From positions 4,340,001-4,404,000 of the forward strand of contig OU862920.1 of the NCBI GenBank assembly GCA_917880885.1: a DNA stretch of 64,000 nt. Direction: 5' to 3'. Under the pieces are notes generated by a model. The model saw nothing but the letters and a program-made list of their open reading frames with translations, was not told the origin of the DNA and ran no database searches. This stretch comes from Limnephilus marmoratus. Its lineage: Eukaryota > Arthropoda > Insecta > Trichoptera > Limnephilidae. The translations under genes were made by a program, and so were the position numbers. Shown piece by piece: positions 55,280 through 64,000 of the stretch; position 1 is the first letter of the stretch, and every line of letters starts with the position of its first letter.

Positions 55280-55755
55280 AAAGTGTGCAATTCACACGCG
55301 GTAGAAGTGAAACCTTCAGAAAACTAAAATAGACAAGAGTGGGGAGGCTACGAAGCACCGAACCAAGAGGAGACCGATTAGTCTATCTCATTCTTTCGCA
55401 GGCTAAATCCTAAATATGTTTGTCTGTTTCTATTGTCGCTAAGTTTCGTTTCATCGAGTTTCAAATCATAACGGTTCAAAAAAAATTTTAACTACAAAAA
55501 CGGAGTGTGCAGTTCACACGTGGTGGAAGTGAAACCTTCAGAAAACTAAAATAGACAAGAGTGTGGAGGCTACGAAGTACCGCGCAAAGAGACAGATAGG
55601 CTAAGCAGCACCGCACAAAGAGGAGACGATTGGTGTATCTCATTCTCTCGCAGGCTAAATCCTATAGATGCATGTGCTTGTATTTTATTAGTGTCACTAT
55701 TACTCATCACATCGAGTTTAAAATCGCACCGGTGCTAAAGAAGCTTTCAATTCAA
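55280..55755 (+). mobile_element. Two adjacent family C MITEs, copies i and j
   Basis: Copy i (55280-55495): AAGTGTGCAATTCACACG, GTAGAAGTGAAACC, CTTTCGCAGGCTAAATCC, degraded right end. Copy j (55503-55755): GAGTGTGCAGTTCACACG, GGCTACGAAGTACCGCGC, CTCTCGCAGGCTAAATCC, GCTAAAGAAGCTTTCAATTC. Seven bases separate them, as in the pair at 4.5 kb. Confidence 0.73.
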
Positions 55756-56372
55756 CAAGCAAAATTGCAAAAATTGCGTATATAATGCATTCATACCTAA
55801 ATAAAACACAAAAATTTGAGTTCTACGAATGTATTTCACACAAAGAAATTACGAGAAGTAAACGCGCTCCATATTTAATAAATTTTTCGAAATATGTCAC
55901 CATAGAAATAGTATTTCTGTTAATAAAAATATTGTACCGAGAGATTTCAAATGTCACAAGGAAGATGACGTTCCACTCGTAGAAAATAGGTCGGTTTAGC
56001 TTTTGAACTTCTCCCTTGAGAGAAAATGCAGAAATGAGGTCCCGTGACCTCAGAAACTGAATTAAATTCCTTCAATTGAAAATTGCAATTCAGCAATATG
56101 ACAGCCTGGAATACGTCGCAGATATTGAAACTAGAGTCAACTGTTGAATGCATTAGGTCACCATATTGAGAATCCTGACTTTGTTCAAAATGCGAATTCA
56201 AAATATAGCACCTTATCTTACTTTAGACACTTTCAATCTCGGAATTTTACAGCTCTCGATGGAAATCACATTGCTAGCTAAAAGTAGCTGCATTAAACTA
56301 GAAGATCATGATAGAAATATAAATTTCATTACTCCAGTTCTCAGCGATCGTGAGATTTTTTAAAGAGAAAGC
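55756..56372. other. No recognised feature
   Basis: Unique AT-rich DNA; frames at 55785-55982 and 55947-56201 lack motifs and overlap on opposite strands. Confidence 0.4.
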
Positions 56373-56540
56373 CTAACTAACTAACCATCACGCCGTTTCC
56401 CCGCAAGGGTAGGCAGAGAGAACGGACCGCCAAAAAAAAAATCGGTCTTGGCACACATAGGTAGGTACTTTGCCTCATTCAGATTCACACTCTTCTATTA
56501 TTTTGACTCTTGACATGGCCCGTCTCAAGTATATTGAAGA
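56373..56540 (-). mobile_element. LINE-1t copy 6, last 160 bp
   Basis: The plus strand starts CTAACTAACTAACCATCACG (inverted (GTTA)n tail), then CGTTTCCCCGCAAGGGTAGG and CTCTTGACATGGCCCG. Only the 3' untranslated tip and the final codons are present. A GGTAGGTA scrap interrupts near 56460. Confidence 0.78.
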
Positions 56541-56703
56541 GATTGATGTCACAAAATAATCGCATTGACCCAGAAAATTCAGATAGAAAAGCTGTTAAAA
56601 TTTCATGACGCCAGAAATCACTGTTTTACATTATGTTTATCGGCGTTTGTCATGGTAGGGCGACTGTATGACACGCACGATTGTACGGTTATAAAAAAAA
56701 ACA

Positions 56704-56800
56704 GAGTGTGCCGGTCACACGCGGTAGAAGTGAATCCTTCAGAAAATTAAAGTAGACAAGAGTGGGGAGGTTACGAAGCACCGCACAAAGAGGAGAACTG
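56704..56800 (+). mobile_element. Family C MITE, left end only (copy k)
   Basis: GAGTGTGCCGGTCACACG, GTAGAAGTGAATCCTTCAG, GTGGGGAGGTTACGAAGC, GCACAAAGAGGAG, then unrelated DNA. Confidence 0.65.
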
Positions 56801-57127
56801 TGTACATATTTCGTATAGCGTTACAGTGTCAATCAAAAGGGCACATATATAAATAATGGTGGAATGTGTGTTTACGTAAGTAATAGTAATACTGTGTTAA
56901 TAATTGGAGTGGTTTATGGCTTTTAGTTTTGGTGTAGCCTTTGAGTAAGCAATAGTTCCTGGCGACCCACGTCACAAAACTTTGTTCTATTTTCCTATCA
57001 ATCCATTATAACATGATAATGTCATTTCTTGCAAGTTTCATCATTATCATATCGTACTCTGTTATTGATAATACAAACATACTTGTTTATGTAAATTTTT
57101 TAACATTTTGCTTTACCGTAACTTTTT
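56801..57127. other. No recognised feature
   Basis: AT-rich; nothing shared with other parts of the window. Confidence 0.4.
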
Positions 57128-57200
57128 TATTTTTTTTACATTAGCCTTGAACAGGAGGCACAGAGAGACATAATCAAGAAATCTGGGGGTCCAGTCTGTG
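57128..57200 (-). mobile_element. Family B retroposon, 3' end, diverged
   Basis: ATTTTTTTTACATTAGCC, GAACAGGAGGCACAGAGAG, AAGAAATCTGGGGGTCCAG matches the inverted 3' part of the family without the hairpin core. Confidence 0.5.
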
Positions 57201-57210
57201 CTATGATATA

Positions 57211-57554
57211 TAAACAAAAATTTTAACAAAACAAAAAACGACTTCAAAAAATGCACTAAAAAGTAAAAAAATAATTTCGTATTCTTCTACAACTTTTACC
57301 TTTTCTACTCATCAATATGTACGTACGATTGTTATTTTTGGAGTCGGTGTCGGCGGGAGAGGAGCTGTCAAGTGAACACGCCGGGCCGCGGGTACCTTGG
57401 TTGACACCGACTCCAAAAATAACAATCGTACGTACATATTGATGAGTAGAAAAGGTAAGTTGATTATAAAGTTGTAGAAAAATACGAAATTATTTTTTTA
57501 CTTTTTAGTGCATTTTTTGAAGTCGTTTTTTTGTTTTGTTAAAATTTTTGTTTA
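57211..57554. mobile_element. Large fold-back element, about 140-bp arms, 51-bp GC-rich loop
   Basis: Arm 57211-57351 (TAAACAAAAATTTTAAC, AACGACTTCAAAAAATGCAC, ATCAATATGTACGTACGATT, GGAGTCGGTGTC) is repeated inverted at 57403-57554 with only one insertion of about a dozen bases. The loop (GGCGGGAGAGG..CGGGCCGCGGGTACC) is GC-rich and unrelated. Near-identity of the arms suggests youth or conversion between them. Transcribed, it would fold into a long double-stranded RNA. Confidence 0.82.
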
Positions 57555-58045
57555 TTTTTTTATTTTTAGTGAATCTGAAGTACACTAACTAATTCGATTA
57601 AGATTCGGCCGAGTATCGTAAATTTGTTCTTCAGAATTGGAGAGTTCCGTTACTTTGTCATGGATCCCATTATCAGAACCTAACCAAACTCTCATCAAAC
57701 TACCCTTGAAGTACATCCTTTCCAATAAAAGAAGAATCATCGAAATCGGTTGGCGTGATATTGAGTTATTCGTCCATTTGTCGCGCACATACTCGATGCA
57801 AATTTAAGACTTATATGATTTTCTCATGGACGCCATTGTCAGAACTGGACCAAATTAAAATGGGACCACACGGGAAGCACCAGCTTTCAAATAAAAAAGA
57901 ATCATCAATATCGGTTCACCCAGTCGAAAGTTCTGAGGTAACAAACATAAAAATAAAAAAATAAAAAAATAAAAAAAAATAAAAAAAAATAAAAAAAATA
58001 CAGTCGAATTGAGAACCTCCTCCTTTTCGAAGTCGTTTAAAAATG
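57555..58045 (+). repeat. Insect-type dispersed repeat with (AAAATAAA)n tract
   Basis: The text GTCATGGATCCCATTATCAG, ACCCTTGAAGTACATCCTTT, ATCATCGAAATCGGTTGG, CACCCAGTCGAAAGTTCTGA, an (AAATAAAA)n run (57945-58000) and CAGTCGAATTGAGAACCTCC recalls a repeat spread through many insect genomes. Its tail recurs at 38465-38525. The fold-back element before it ends with the same AAGTCGTTTTTT text, so the two may be parts of one family. Noncoding. Confidence 0.6.
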
Positions 58046-58463
58046 ATCATAATTTCATCTAAATTTTTTAATACAATTACTATTATTATAAAAAAAAAAA
58101 CAGATCAAACTTCAATATTACCAAAACGAACTTATAAGTACTTACGTATTTTTTTAATGGTACGATGATGATTGTTTTGTTAATTTAAATGTAATATTGT
58201 GTTAATTGTATTTTCGTTATTATTCTTTTGTTATTGTTTTTTTTTATATAAACTGTTCATGTTTTTAAAGCGACTGCTCTTAACGTAGGTTTTCCTAGTG
58301 AGACAGGCATAGGACATATTAAACTGTAAGCCTAGAATAAATAAAGATGAATTAATAAAAAAATAAAAATTCCAAGCTGTAAACTTCATCCGCCATAACA
58401 CATGGCGGGTGAAATAATTCTAAAAATGTATAAATTTTATTTTTTTGCATGATAAATAAACAA
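58046..58463. other. AT-rich stretch, nothing recognised
   Basis: Poly-A and poly-T runs; no frame. Confidence 0.4.
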
Positions 58464-58656
58464 AACCTTCAGAAAACTAAAACAGACGTAAGTGGAGAGA
58501 CTACTAAGCACCGCACAACGAGGAGACCGGTTAGTCTATCTCATTCTCTCGGAAAGTAAATTATACAGATATAGATGAATGTGTTTGTCTCTTTTTAGTG
58601 TCGCTTTTTCGTTCAATCGAGTTTCAAATCACAACGGTGCTAAATAAGTTTTCACA
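58464..58656 (+). mobile_element. Family C MITE, copy l, left end truncated
   Basis: AAACCTTCAGAAAACTAAAA, GTGGAGAGACTACTAAGCAC, TCTCATTCTCTCGG, TCTCTTTTTAGTGTCGC, TTTCAAATCACAACGGTGC, TAAGTTTTCAC. Leader missing. Confidence 0.65.
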
Positions 58657-58905
58657 ATAATAATTAAAACCAAGTACCACTTAACCCCTCGAAAATAGTA
58701 GAAGGAATAAAAATGTGTAATCAGGAAGAAATAATATTTAGCTTGCGTCTGTTTTGTCGGTGGTGTTTGCTTATTTACCTATCGCCAATAATATTACGCC
58801 GCACTAGTTGCCAATGAATCCTTTATCGTGACTGTTACTCGCAAATACCACGCCAGATCTATACCACGGAGTAAACAGTATTTCCTATAGACTCTATTTA
58901 TTATA
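58657..58905. other. No recognised feature
   Basis: Short unique segment, no frame or repeat. Confidence 0.4.
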
Positions 58906-59226
58906 TCTTTTTAATGTGAAAACCGCAACAGAGTGCCAACTGGTCCTAACCGCCTGGAGCCAATGAGACGGAGGGGAGGAAAAGGAGATGGGGAAGAGGA
59001 AGTTCGGAAAGTACCTGGCTATTCAGATCTTGTCGCCGTTTATAATCAAACATCGTTTCGATTCTGAAAGGTGGTCTTGCACAAGATCTATAATGAGAGC
59101 TTCTTCCACCATGAAACGTGCCGCTATACATCTTCCATTATTTTCAAATGATTAAATTGTGAGATAGCACAAATCCCCGGATCTCCGGATAGCCGAGAGC
59201 CTTACCCCTCGACCACGGAGGCCGTC
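58906..59226 (-). mobile_element. Family A SINE, near full length, diverged
   Basis: The inverted tail is TTTTTAATGTGAAAACCGCA. Then come GCCTGGAGCCAATGAGACG, AAGTACCTGGCTATTCAGAT, GGTGGTCTTGCACAAG and, at the far end, the tRNA-like head read on the minus strand as GACGGCCTCCGTGGTCGAG with a shortened box B. An internal piece of about 40 bp present in the complete copy is deleted. Confidence 0.75.
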
Positions 59227-59457
59227 AAATAAGATAAGTAGATAATTCCGAAATGGTTACGGGATTGGGGCCGAAAACAAGGCTATTCGATACCGATAAT
59301 CTGTTCCAAGTATTTTGAATAGAACCTTTACAGAACTTGAAAATTAACTTTAAAATTTGATGAATTGTTCAAATGCTGTAAAACAATCCGTCCTTAGTAA
59401 ATTATTATAGATATTATGCAGATATATGGTCGCATTCATTCCAGTTGGATTGGGGAA
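59227..59457. other. No recognised feature
   Basis: Unique AT-rich DNA. Confidence 0.4.
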
Positions 59458-59866
59458 CTTAAGGCGCCGTATACCCGCTCAAAAAGAAGAGGATGGAGAG
59501 ATATGTAATATGTTTGTTAGCGAATTGTGAAAATGTTTAATAAAACACGACTTGTTTAAAATAGAAAAAAAAATTTACAAGGATTGTCTAAAATAGCATT
59601 TAAAGAAACACTGTGAATTTTTTCAAAAATATAGCTTGTAAAATAATTGAAAAAAAAGTGTTTATAATAATTTTCGGAGCATACTTTGCGATTTTTTTCT
59701 ATCGAGGGCATTTCAAATAATTGCTGTTTCGGCGTGGGGAATGTATAGTTATTAGTATTATCTTAAAGACATATCTATTTTTAAGAGCTTTAAAACTTTA
59801 GGTATTTTAAGGAAAATACTCGTATGTAATAAACCGGTAGAAATGCGGGAAGCCGGGCATTAATGT
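59458..59866 (+). repeat. Dispersed repeat G, copy 2
   Basis: AACTTAAGGCGCCGTATACC, AGAGGATGGAGAGATATG, GCATTTAAAGAAACACTG, TTTCGGCGTGGGGAATGTAT, GGTAGAAATGCGGGAAGC. Old divergence from copy 1 (42525-42956). Similarity may extend to about 59975 through GCACTATGCCGATGG. Confidence 0.65.
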
Positions 59867-60106
59867 TGTACAATTTATCAAGTACTATGAAAAATACTCA
59901 AGTACTGTGTAATCATCGCTAATATTTGATAGCACTATGCCGATGGTATTTCATTATGTCATAGTCATTACCAAGGACAATCGTTCAACCACAGTGAATC
60001 CAGAACAATGAACCGGCTCCGGTAATCAATTAATGTAATTGGGTGTTCTATAAGTATATCGATGCAATATAATTTTATTTCTAGACTCACAAAAGTAATT
60101 CTTTCC

Positions 60107-60383
60107 ACTTTGGGAGGCGGGTATGTGTGCCGCCGCCCTGGGAACCGTTTGTTGGATAGTCGTCATAGTTGTTCATTTTGCAACTTAGCAGGGGACTCTC
60201 GGATTCATTGGCGACCCACCTACTGCGGGCGGGCCGGATTGGGAGACACTGGATGAGGGAGGCCTTTTGACCTCTCCAGCCACATTCTCTCGTCTTGCAC
60301 CCCAAAGGGAGGGACTAGAGACGACATAGGCGTGAGGATTTTTGTTTCCTAAAGGCCTCCTGTGTGGAGCTAACGTCAAAAAA
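60107..60383 (+). mobile_element. Family B retroposon, copy 12
   Basis: TTTGGGAGGCGGGTATGTG, CCGCCGCCCTGGGAACCG, CCTCTCCAGCCACATTCTC, and 3' end CCTCCTGTGTGGAGCTAACG with a short A-tail. The middle and half of the hairpin are deleted. Confidence 0.7.
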
Positions 60384-61451
60384 TAATAGAATGTCTTTAA
60401 GAGTTCGTATTTGTTAAAGGAATGCAGAAAATTAAAAATAAAATCATCCAAATTCAATATTAATCACACCGTCATGCACTCATTTTTTTGTATTGCGTAC
60501 ATAATATTTTATTTTATTGTAATGTAAAGATTATGAGTTGCATTTATACATTTTACAGAATATTATATTTAAGGTCATCATTGGTCATGTATACCTTATC
60601 AGAAAAGAGGAGTTCTTGTAGCTGATAAGGGAACCACGATTCTTACTTGGGTTGTACGTTACAATACGTTTTGTATAAAATATTTACTTTGTAATGTAAG
60701 TTTTTTTTCCAAAATACTTTATTTTTATTTATTTGTTCTGATTGATTGATAATACAGCGCAATTCAGAAAGTAGGTAGGTTATCATAGTTATTATATCAA
60801 TTGGATAATAATTTGTGTAGCATCGCTTTTGTGAAGGGAGAGGTTTTAACAAAGGTCTCAACGATAGTAAAACCATGAAAACCGCTGATATCTCCGGTGT
60901 AACTACTCCTTTACTTACATGCGTCGTTTACGTACATAACTCAATAAGAGGTTAGAACGAGGCTCTCAGCAGATAGATTCCAAAGTAGAACTCGGCGGAA
61001 TGGACGTCGTAACCTCTTCCTCACAAACTAAAGATGCAACAGAAAGAGTCACAAAGGAGTTCTCAGTGGCAGGATTCCGTCACTTTCTTACAAACAACAT
61101 CATAGAAAGATTGGCCACGAGTGATCTCTCTTCGGCAGGAGGGTGCCGTGAAGCGTTAAGTTCTGACTGAGAAGGTCGGTTGGTGGTTGGCTGGCCGGGT
61201 GGCCGTGACGTCACCGCTGCAGGTCAACACAATTCACGATCACGGCTGATTGGCGTCCGCGGATATTGCGGTTTCACCGCTGACTGCAAGGGCTCAGAAA
61301 AAAACTTCGGATACAGACCAGCTATTTATTAGAAGTCGGTTCTTGAACTTCTTGATTTTTCTCAAGGTGATGCACGGAAGCGTGCATCAATTAGCAAATA
61401 GCATTCAATCATAAAAACGTATATTTATATTACCTTATTATTGGGCGTATA
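60384..61451. other. Blank except for a relative of the 106-bp palindrome and a GC-rich piece
   Basis: At about 60885-61115, CCGCTGATATCTCCGGTGTA, GCGTCGTTTACGTACATAAC, GAACGAGGCTCTCAGCAG and CACAAAGGAGTTCTCAGTGG echo the units at 14.6 kb. 61155-61290 is GC-richer (GTGGCCGTGACGTCACCGC). No gene recognised. Confidence 0.4.
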
Positions 61452-62608
61452 TAGGGTTCATGATTTCTCGAGCTTTTCAATTTCTCGGGTCTCGAGAATT
61501 CTCGATGCTAATTTCTCGAGGTTTCTCGGGTTGCCGAGAAATTTACATTTACGTACGTTTTCTCATATTATTTGATTCCAATAACGTCAACAAATTCAGT
61601 GGTTTTCCTCTCAAATAAAAGTATCAAATTAATTGTAAAACTTTTATTGATTATATTCAAAAACATTAATCTTATGAATAAGCAAATTTTTTTTTTTTTA
61701 AATACAGAAATAATATTATTCAGACTCATAATTATAATGACAGCACCATTTTTGGCTGGTTATTTAGAACTTATAAACAAAAGTAGCTTCTATTAAACTA
61801 AACAAAAAATCAACATGAAAGAAAACGTTAATTTCTTAACTTATAATTAAATTACAATCACAGCACCATTTTTGGCTGGTTATTTAGAAAAAAAAAATCA
61901 ACTTAAAACATGTAAACAAAAATAGCTTCTATAAAACAAAAAAAAAATGACATGAAAGAAAACATAAATATCTTAAATTTAGGTAGAAAATAAATATATT
62001 TTATAATTAAATTACAATCACAGCACCATTTATGGCATATTAATTAGAATAAAAACAAATGAAAACTTTGCAAGATCAATGGAACATCTCACGCTGAGGA
62101 GCTGAACATACAGACAGACAAATACAACTAGGTCAACAAATAACAATTAGGTCAGCTGATGAAATATGCCTTTAGAAAAACTAAAGCATTTATAGCTTTA
62201 TCAGACAGCCGGTTTCTTATTTTATTAACTTAACTGAAAGCAATGCTTTGTACATCGATTCTAAATTTGGTGACCTCTTCCCAGTCTGTTCAAAAAGTAA
62301 AAACTCTTTCTTTACTATAGATTTTGACAGTGCCACTGCACGTGCCTCCTCATTTGTTGAAATGCCTTTAATTGCTATTTCTAATTGAATTTTGAAGCTT
62401 TCGGGTTCATGTTCTGATGGGCTTACTTCTTCTACCACTCCCGACTCATTTTTGGTCAAAGTTGTGATGGCAGGGTATAAACGATTATATTCTATATAGG
62501 TACATGATTTCTCGAGTTCTCAACTTTTCTCGAGCTTGATTTCCCGGGAACAAAGCCCAACGATTTCCCGGGAATTCTTGAGCCGAGAATTCCCGGGAAT
62601 GAACCCTA
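61452..62608 (-). mobile_element. hAT transposon, internally deleted, 1,157 bp, 8-bp target duplication
   Basis: Ends TAGGGTTCAT and ATGAACCCTA are inverted and flanked by the exact direct repeat GGCGTATA (61444-61451 and 62609-62616). Eight-base duplications and TAGGG-type ends are typical of hAT elements. Subterminal regions repeat CTCGAG, TTCTCGGG and TTCCCGGG-type motifs on both sides. A minus-strand fragment of hAT transposase lies at 62459-62217, which fixes the class. An internal repeat (CAGCACCATTT.TGGCTGG) occurs at 61741, 61861 and 62021. Confidence 0.88.
62217..62459 (-). pseudogene. hAT transposase C-terminal fragment
   Basis: 80 codons: EVSPSEHEPESFKIQLE, STNEEARAVALSKSIVKKEF, LLFEQTGKRSPNLESMYKAL, then LSVK. 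The series LSK..KKE..LFEQTGKRSPNLESMYKALLSVK is the lead-in to the hAT dimerisation domain (which normally continues with PTSVEAERAFS). Here the frame stops just before that, so the domain itself is missing. Not functional; the element must depend on an intact relative. Confidence 0.82.
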
Positions 62609-62753
62609 GGCGTATATTACCTACCCCAAATAAAGACTAATTGTGTTGAACATAAAAAAAATGTGGATTTTATTTAATTACCCCGTTACAAAGTGCTTTT
62701 TCGTAGAATTCAGACAATCTGTCACAGATAATCTTAGCAACAATATTGAATTT

Positions 62754-63050
62754 TTAAGTGAAACTTCTTTAGCCCCGTTAGTCACTTGAAATTTGGATGA
62801 AACGGAAATGCTCACAAAAATTGATTTAATGACGGGTCCTCGGTTCTATTTAATGCGGTAAATTCAAGACGGAATAACGTGTCGAAAATCTCAACAGCCA
62901 GAGATATCCAGCGAACTGAGGTTAAACATTTTTATTTTTGTAAATCAAAATCCAAACTTCAAACCACTTTAAAATAAACAGGCAAAAGAAAAAAAGCGAC
63001 ATCCAGCGACTGTCTAGATTCACTTCTACCGCATGTGAATTACACACTCG
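62754..63050 (-). mobile_element. Family C long variant, copy m (inverted)
   Basis: The plus strand starts AAGTGAAACTTCTTTAGCCC, TTGAAATTTGGATGAAACGG and ends TTCACTTCTACCGCATGTGA, ATTACACACTCGG, the inverse of the leader and GAAGTGAA block. Confidence 0.65.
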
Positions 63051-63571
63051 GATTTTTTTAGTTGTTTACGCTTATGTATTATTTTTATATTTTTTACTCA
63101 AGCGAAACGATAGGAGAAGCTTTAACTTAACAGTACGTGTTTTTTTAATTCATAATGTAAATGATAATCTAAAATAGTGATTTCAAATAAAGCATCGCCT
63201 TAAAGAAACGCACTTTAAATTTTCGCAAAGGGCTTTTTTGTAGGGTCACAGCACTTCCAGGATAAAGGATTCTAGATAGGGCAGGTACAGGAAATCAAAC
63301 CATCGACAGGATTAACGTAATTTCGGAAAAGTATCGTTAACGGTAGGGCCTTACCGTTATTACTTCCTGTTATTACTCATAACGGTATCGCTGACCAACT
63401 TTTGATCGACGCCCAAACTTAGATTATGAATTTAAAGTGATGGTAAACGTCGATGGGACGATGCGATGGCAAGTACAGTGACCTAGAGTCAGTATCTTTA
63501 TTTAAAAAGGATAATGTAAGATCGCTAAAGTCGCCAGGAGCAGACCAATTTTTTTAAGCATTATTTTTTTT
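63051..63571. other. No recognised feature
   Basis: AT-rich; a small palindrome AACGGTAGGGCCTTACCGTT lies at about 63338-63359. Confidence 0.4.
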
Positions 63572-63757
63572 AGTGAAACTTCTTTTTTATGGCATCGTTG
63601 TGATTTAGATTTCGGATAAAACGGAAATGACGATTACTGCACCTGCGACGCGTCAACTGCGCTCATCGGCCGCTTTGATAATGATATCACTTTTACAAGT
63701 ATTGGGTGAGGTTGTTTTGGTAATGTTTCGCTTCTACCGCGTGTAAACTGTACTCGA
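63572..63757 (-). mobile_element. Family C long variant, copy n (inverted)
   Basis: GTGAAACTTCTTTTTTATGG, GATAAAACGGAAATGACG, GCGCTCATCGGCCGCTTTGA, ending GTTTCGCTTCTACCGCG, TGTAAACTGTACTCG. This is the close inverse of 4219-4496 with the middle part deleted. Confidence 0.68.
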
Positions 63758-63769
63758 TTTTTTTTCTTT

Positions 63770-64000
63770 TTACCTTAGCTCAACACAGGAGGCTCTGAGG
63801 AAAATAAATCCCCCCAGGACCTATGTCATCTATCCATGTTGAGGATGCTGTGTGGTGGGTCATTAGGGGTGGACAGAAATCTGTGGATCAGTGTATCCAG
63901 GAGTGACGTAATTATGAATCCATCCCTCTCACTGCGATGCAAGGCGATGTTCCGAGAGAATACGGCTGAAGAAGTCAAAGGGACTCCCTCAACCACTATG
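63770..64000 (-). mobile_element. Family B retroposon, copy 13, cut by the window end
   Basis: Inverted 3' end (TTACCTTAGCTCAACACAGG), partial hairpin (AGGCTCTGAGGAAAA..CCCCCAGGACCT), GTATCCAGGAGTGACG and AGAGAATACGGCTGAAGAAG. It continues beyond the window. Confidence 0.7.

Overview
This is 64 kb of AT-rich eukaryotic DNA with no intact host gene that I can recognise. The longest open frame is 158 codons and looks like chance. The DNA is crowded with non-LTR retrotransposon relics, SINEs, MITE-like elements and tandem arrays. An insect, most probably a lepidopteran, is the best guess. This rests on the kind of LINE reverse transcriptase (C-terminus like VWRSVLSAYPCGK), the Helitron-like ends and the familiar insect repeats near 25.7 and 57.6 kb. 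It is inference from memory of such genomes, not proof.

Layout. 0-13 kb: AT-rich DNA holding a nested pair (a LINE inserted into a DNA element with a 9-bp target duplication), the first MITE cluster, three different LINE fragments, and two local tandem duplications (10.9 and 12.9 kb). 13-29 kb: repeat-family copies, two fold-back MITEs, an array of about 106-bp palindromic units (14.6-15.35 kb) and a 50-bp minisatellite with a 150-bp super-period (28.3-28.9 kb). 29.2-36.4 kb: the most striking region, a coding-gene relic whose internal coiled-coil segment has expanded into about 36 tandem units of 170/178 bp, with a higher-order period near 2,754 bp and a complete SINE inserted in it. 38-48 kb: several DNA transposons. 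One is a 1,620-bp element carrying dispersed copies of a 14-bp motif in both orientations. Another is a 1,758-bp element enclosing a two-exon, broken gene. 48-64 kb: a mosaic of SINE, retroposon and MITE copies, a large fold-back element, and a hAT element bounded by an exact 8-bp duplication.

Recurring families, lettered for cross-reference. A: tRNA-derived SINE, about 420 bp. B: retroposon-like repeat of about 280-450 bp with a 3' hairpin and A-tail, 13 copies. C and D: short elements with GAAGTRAAAC-type inverted ends. E: element with TIR AATAAGGAACTCCAGT. F: the 14-bp-motif element. G and H: dispersed repeats seen two or three times. K: the transposon enclosing the spliced gene relic. LINE-1t: a LINE ending in a (GTTA)n tail, six copies.

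There is no operon-like cooperation here. The biology is that of genome parasites and satellite growth, and the best candidates for something undescribed are the gene-derived satellite, element K and element F.
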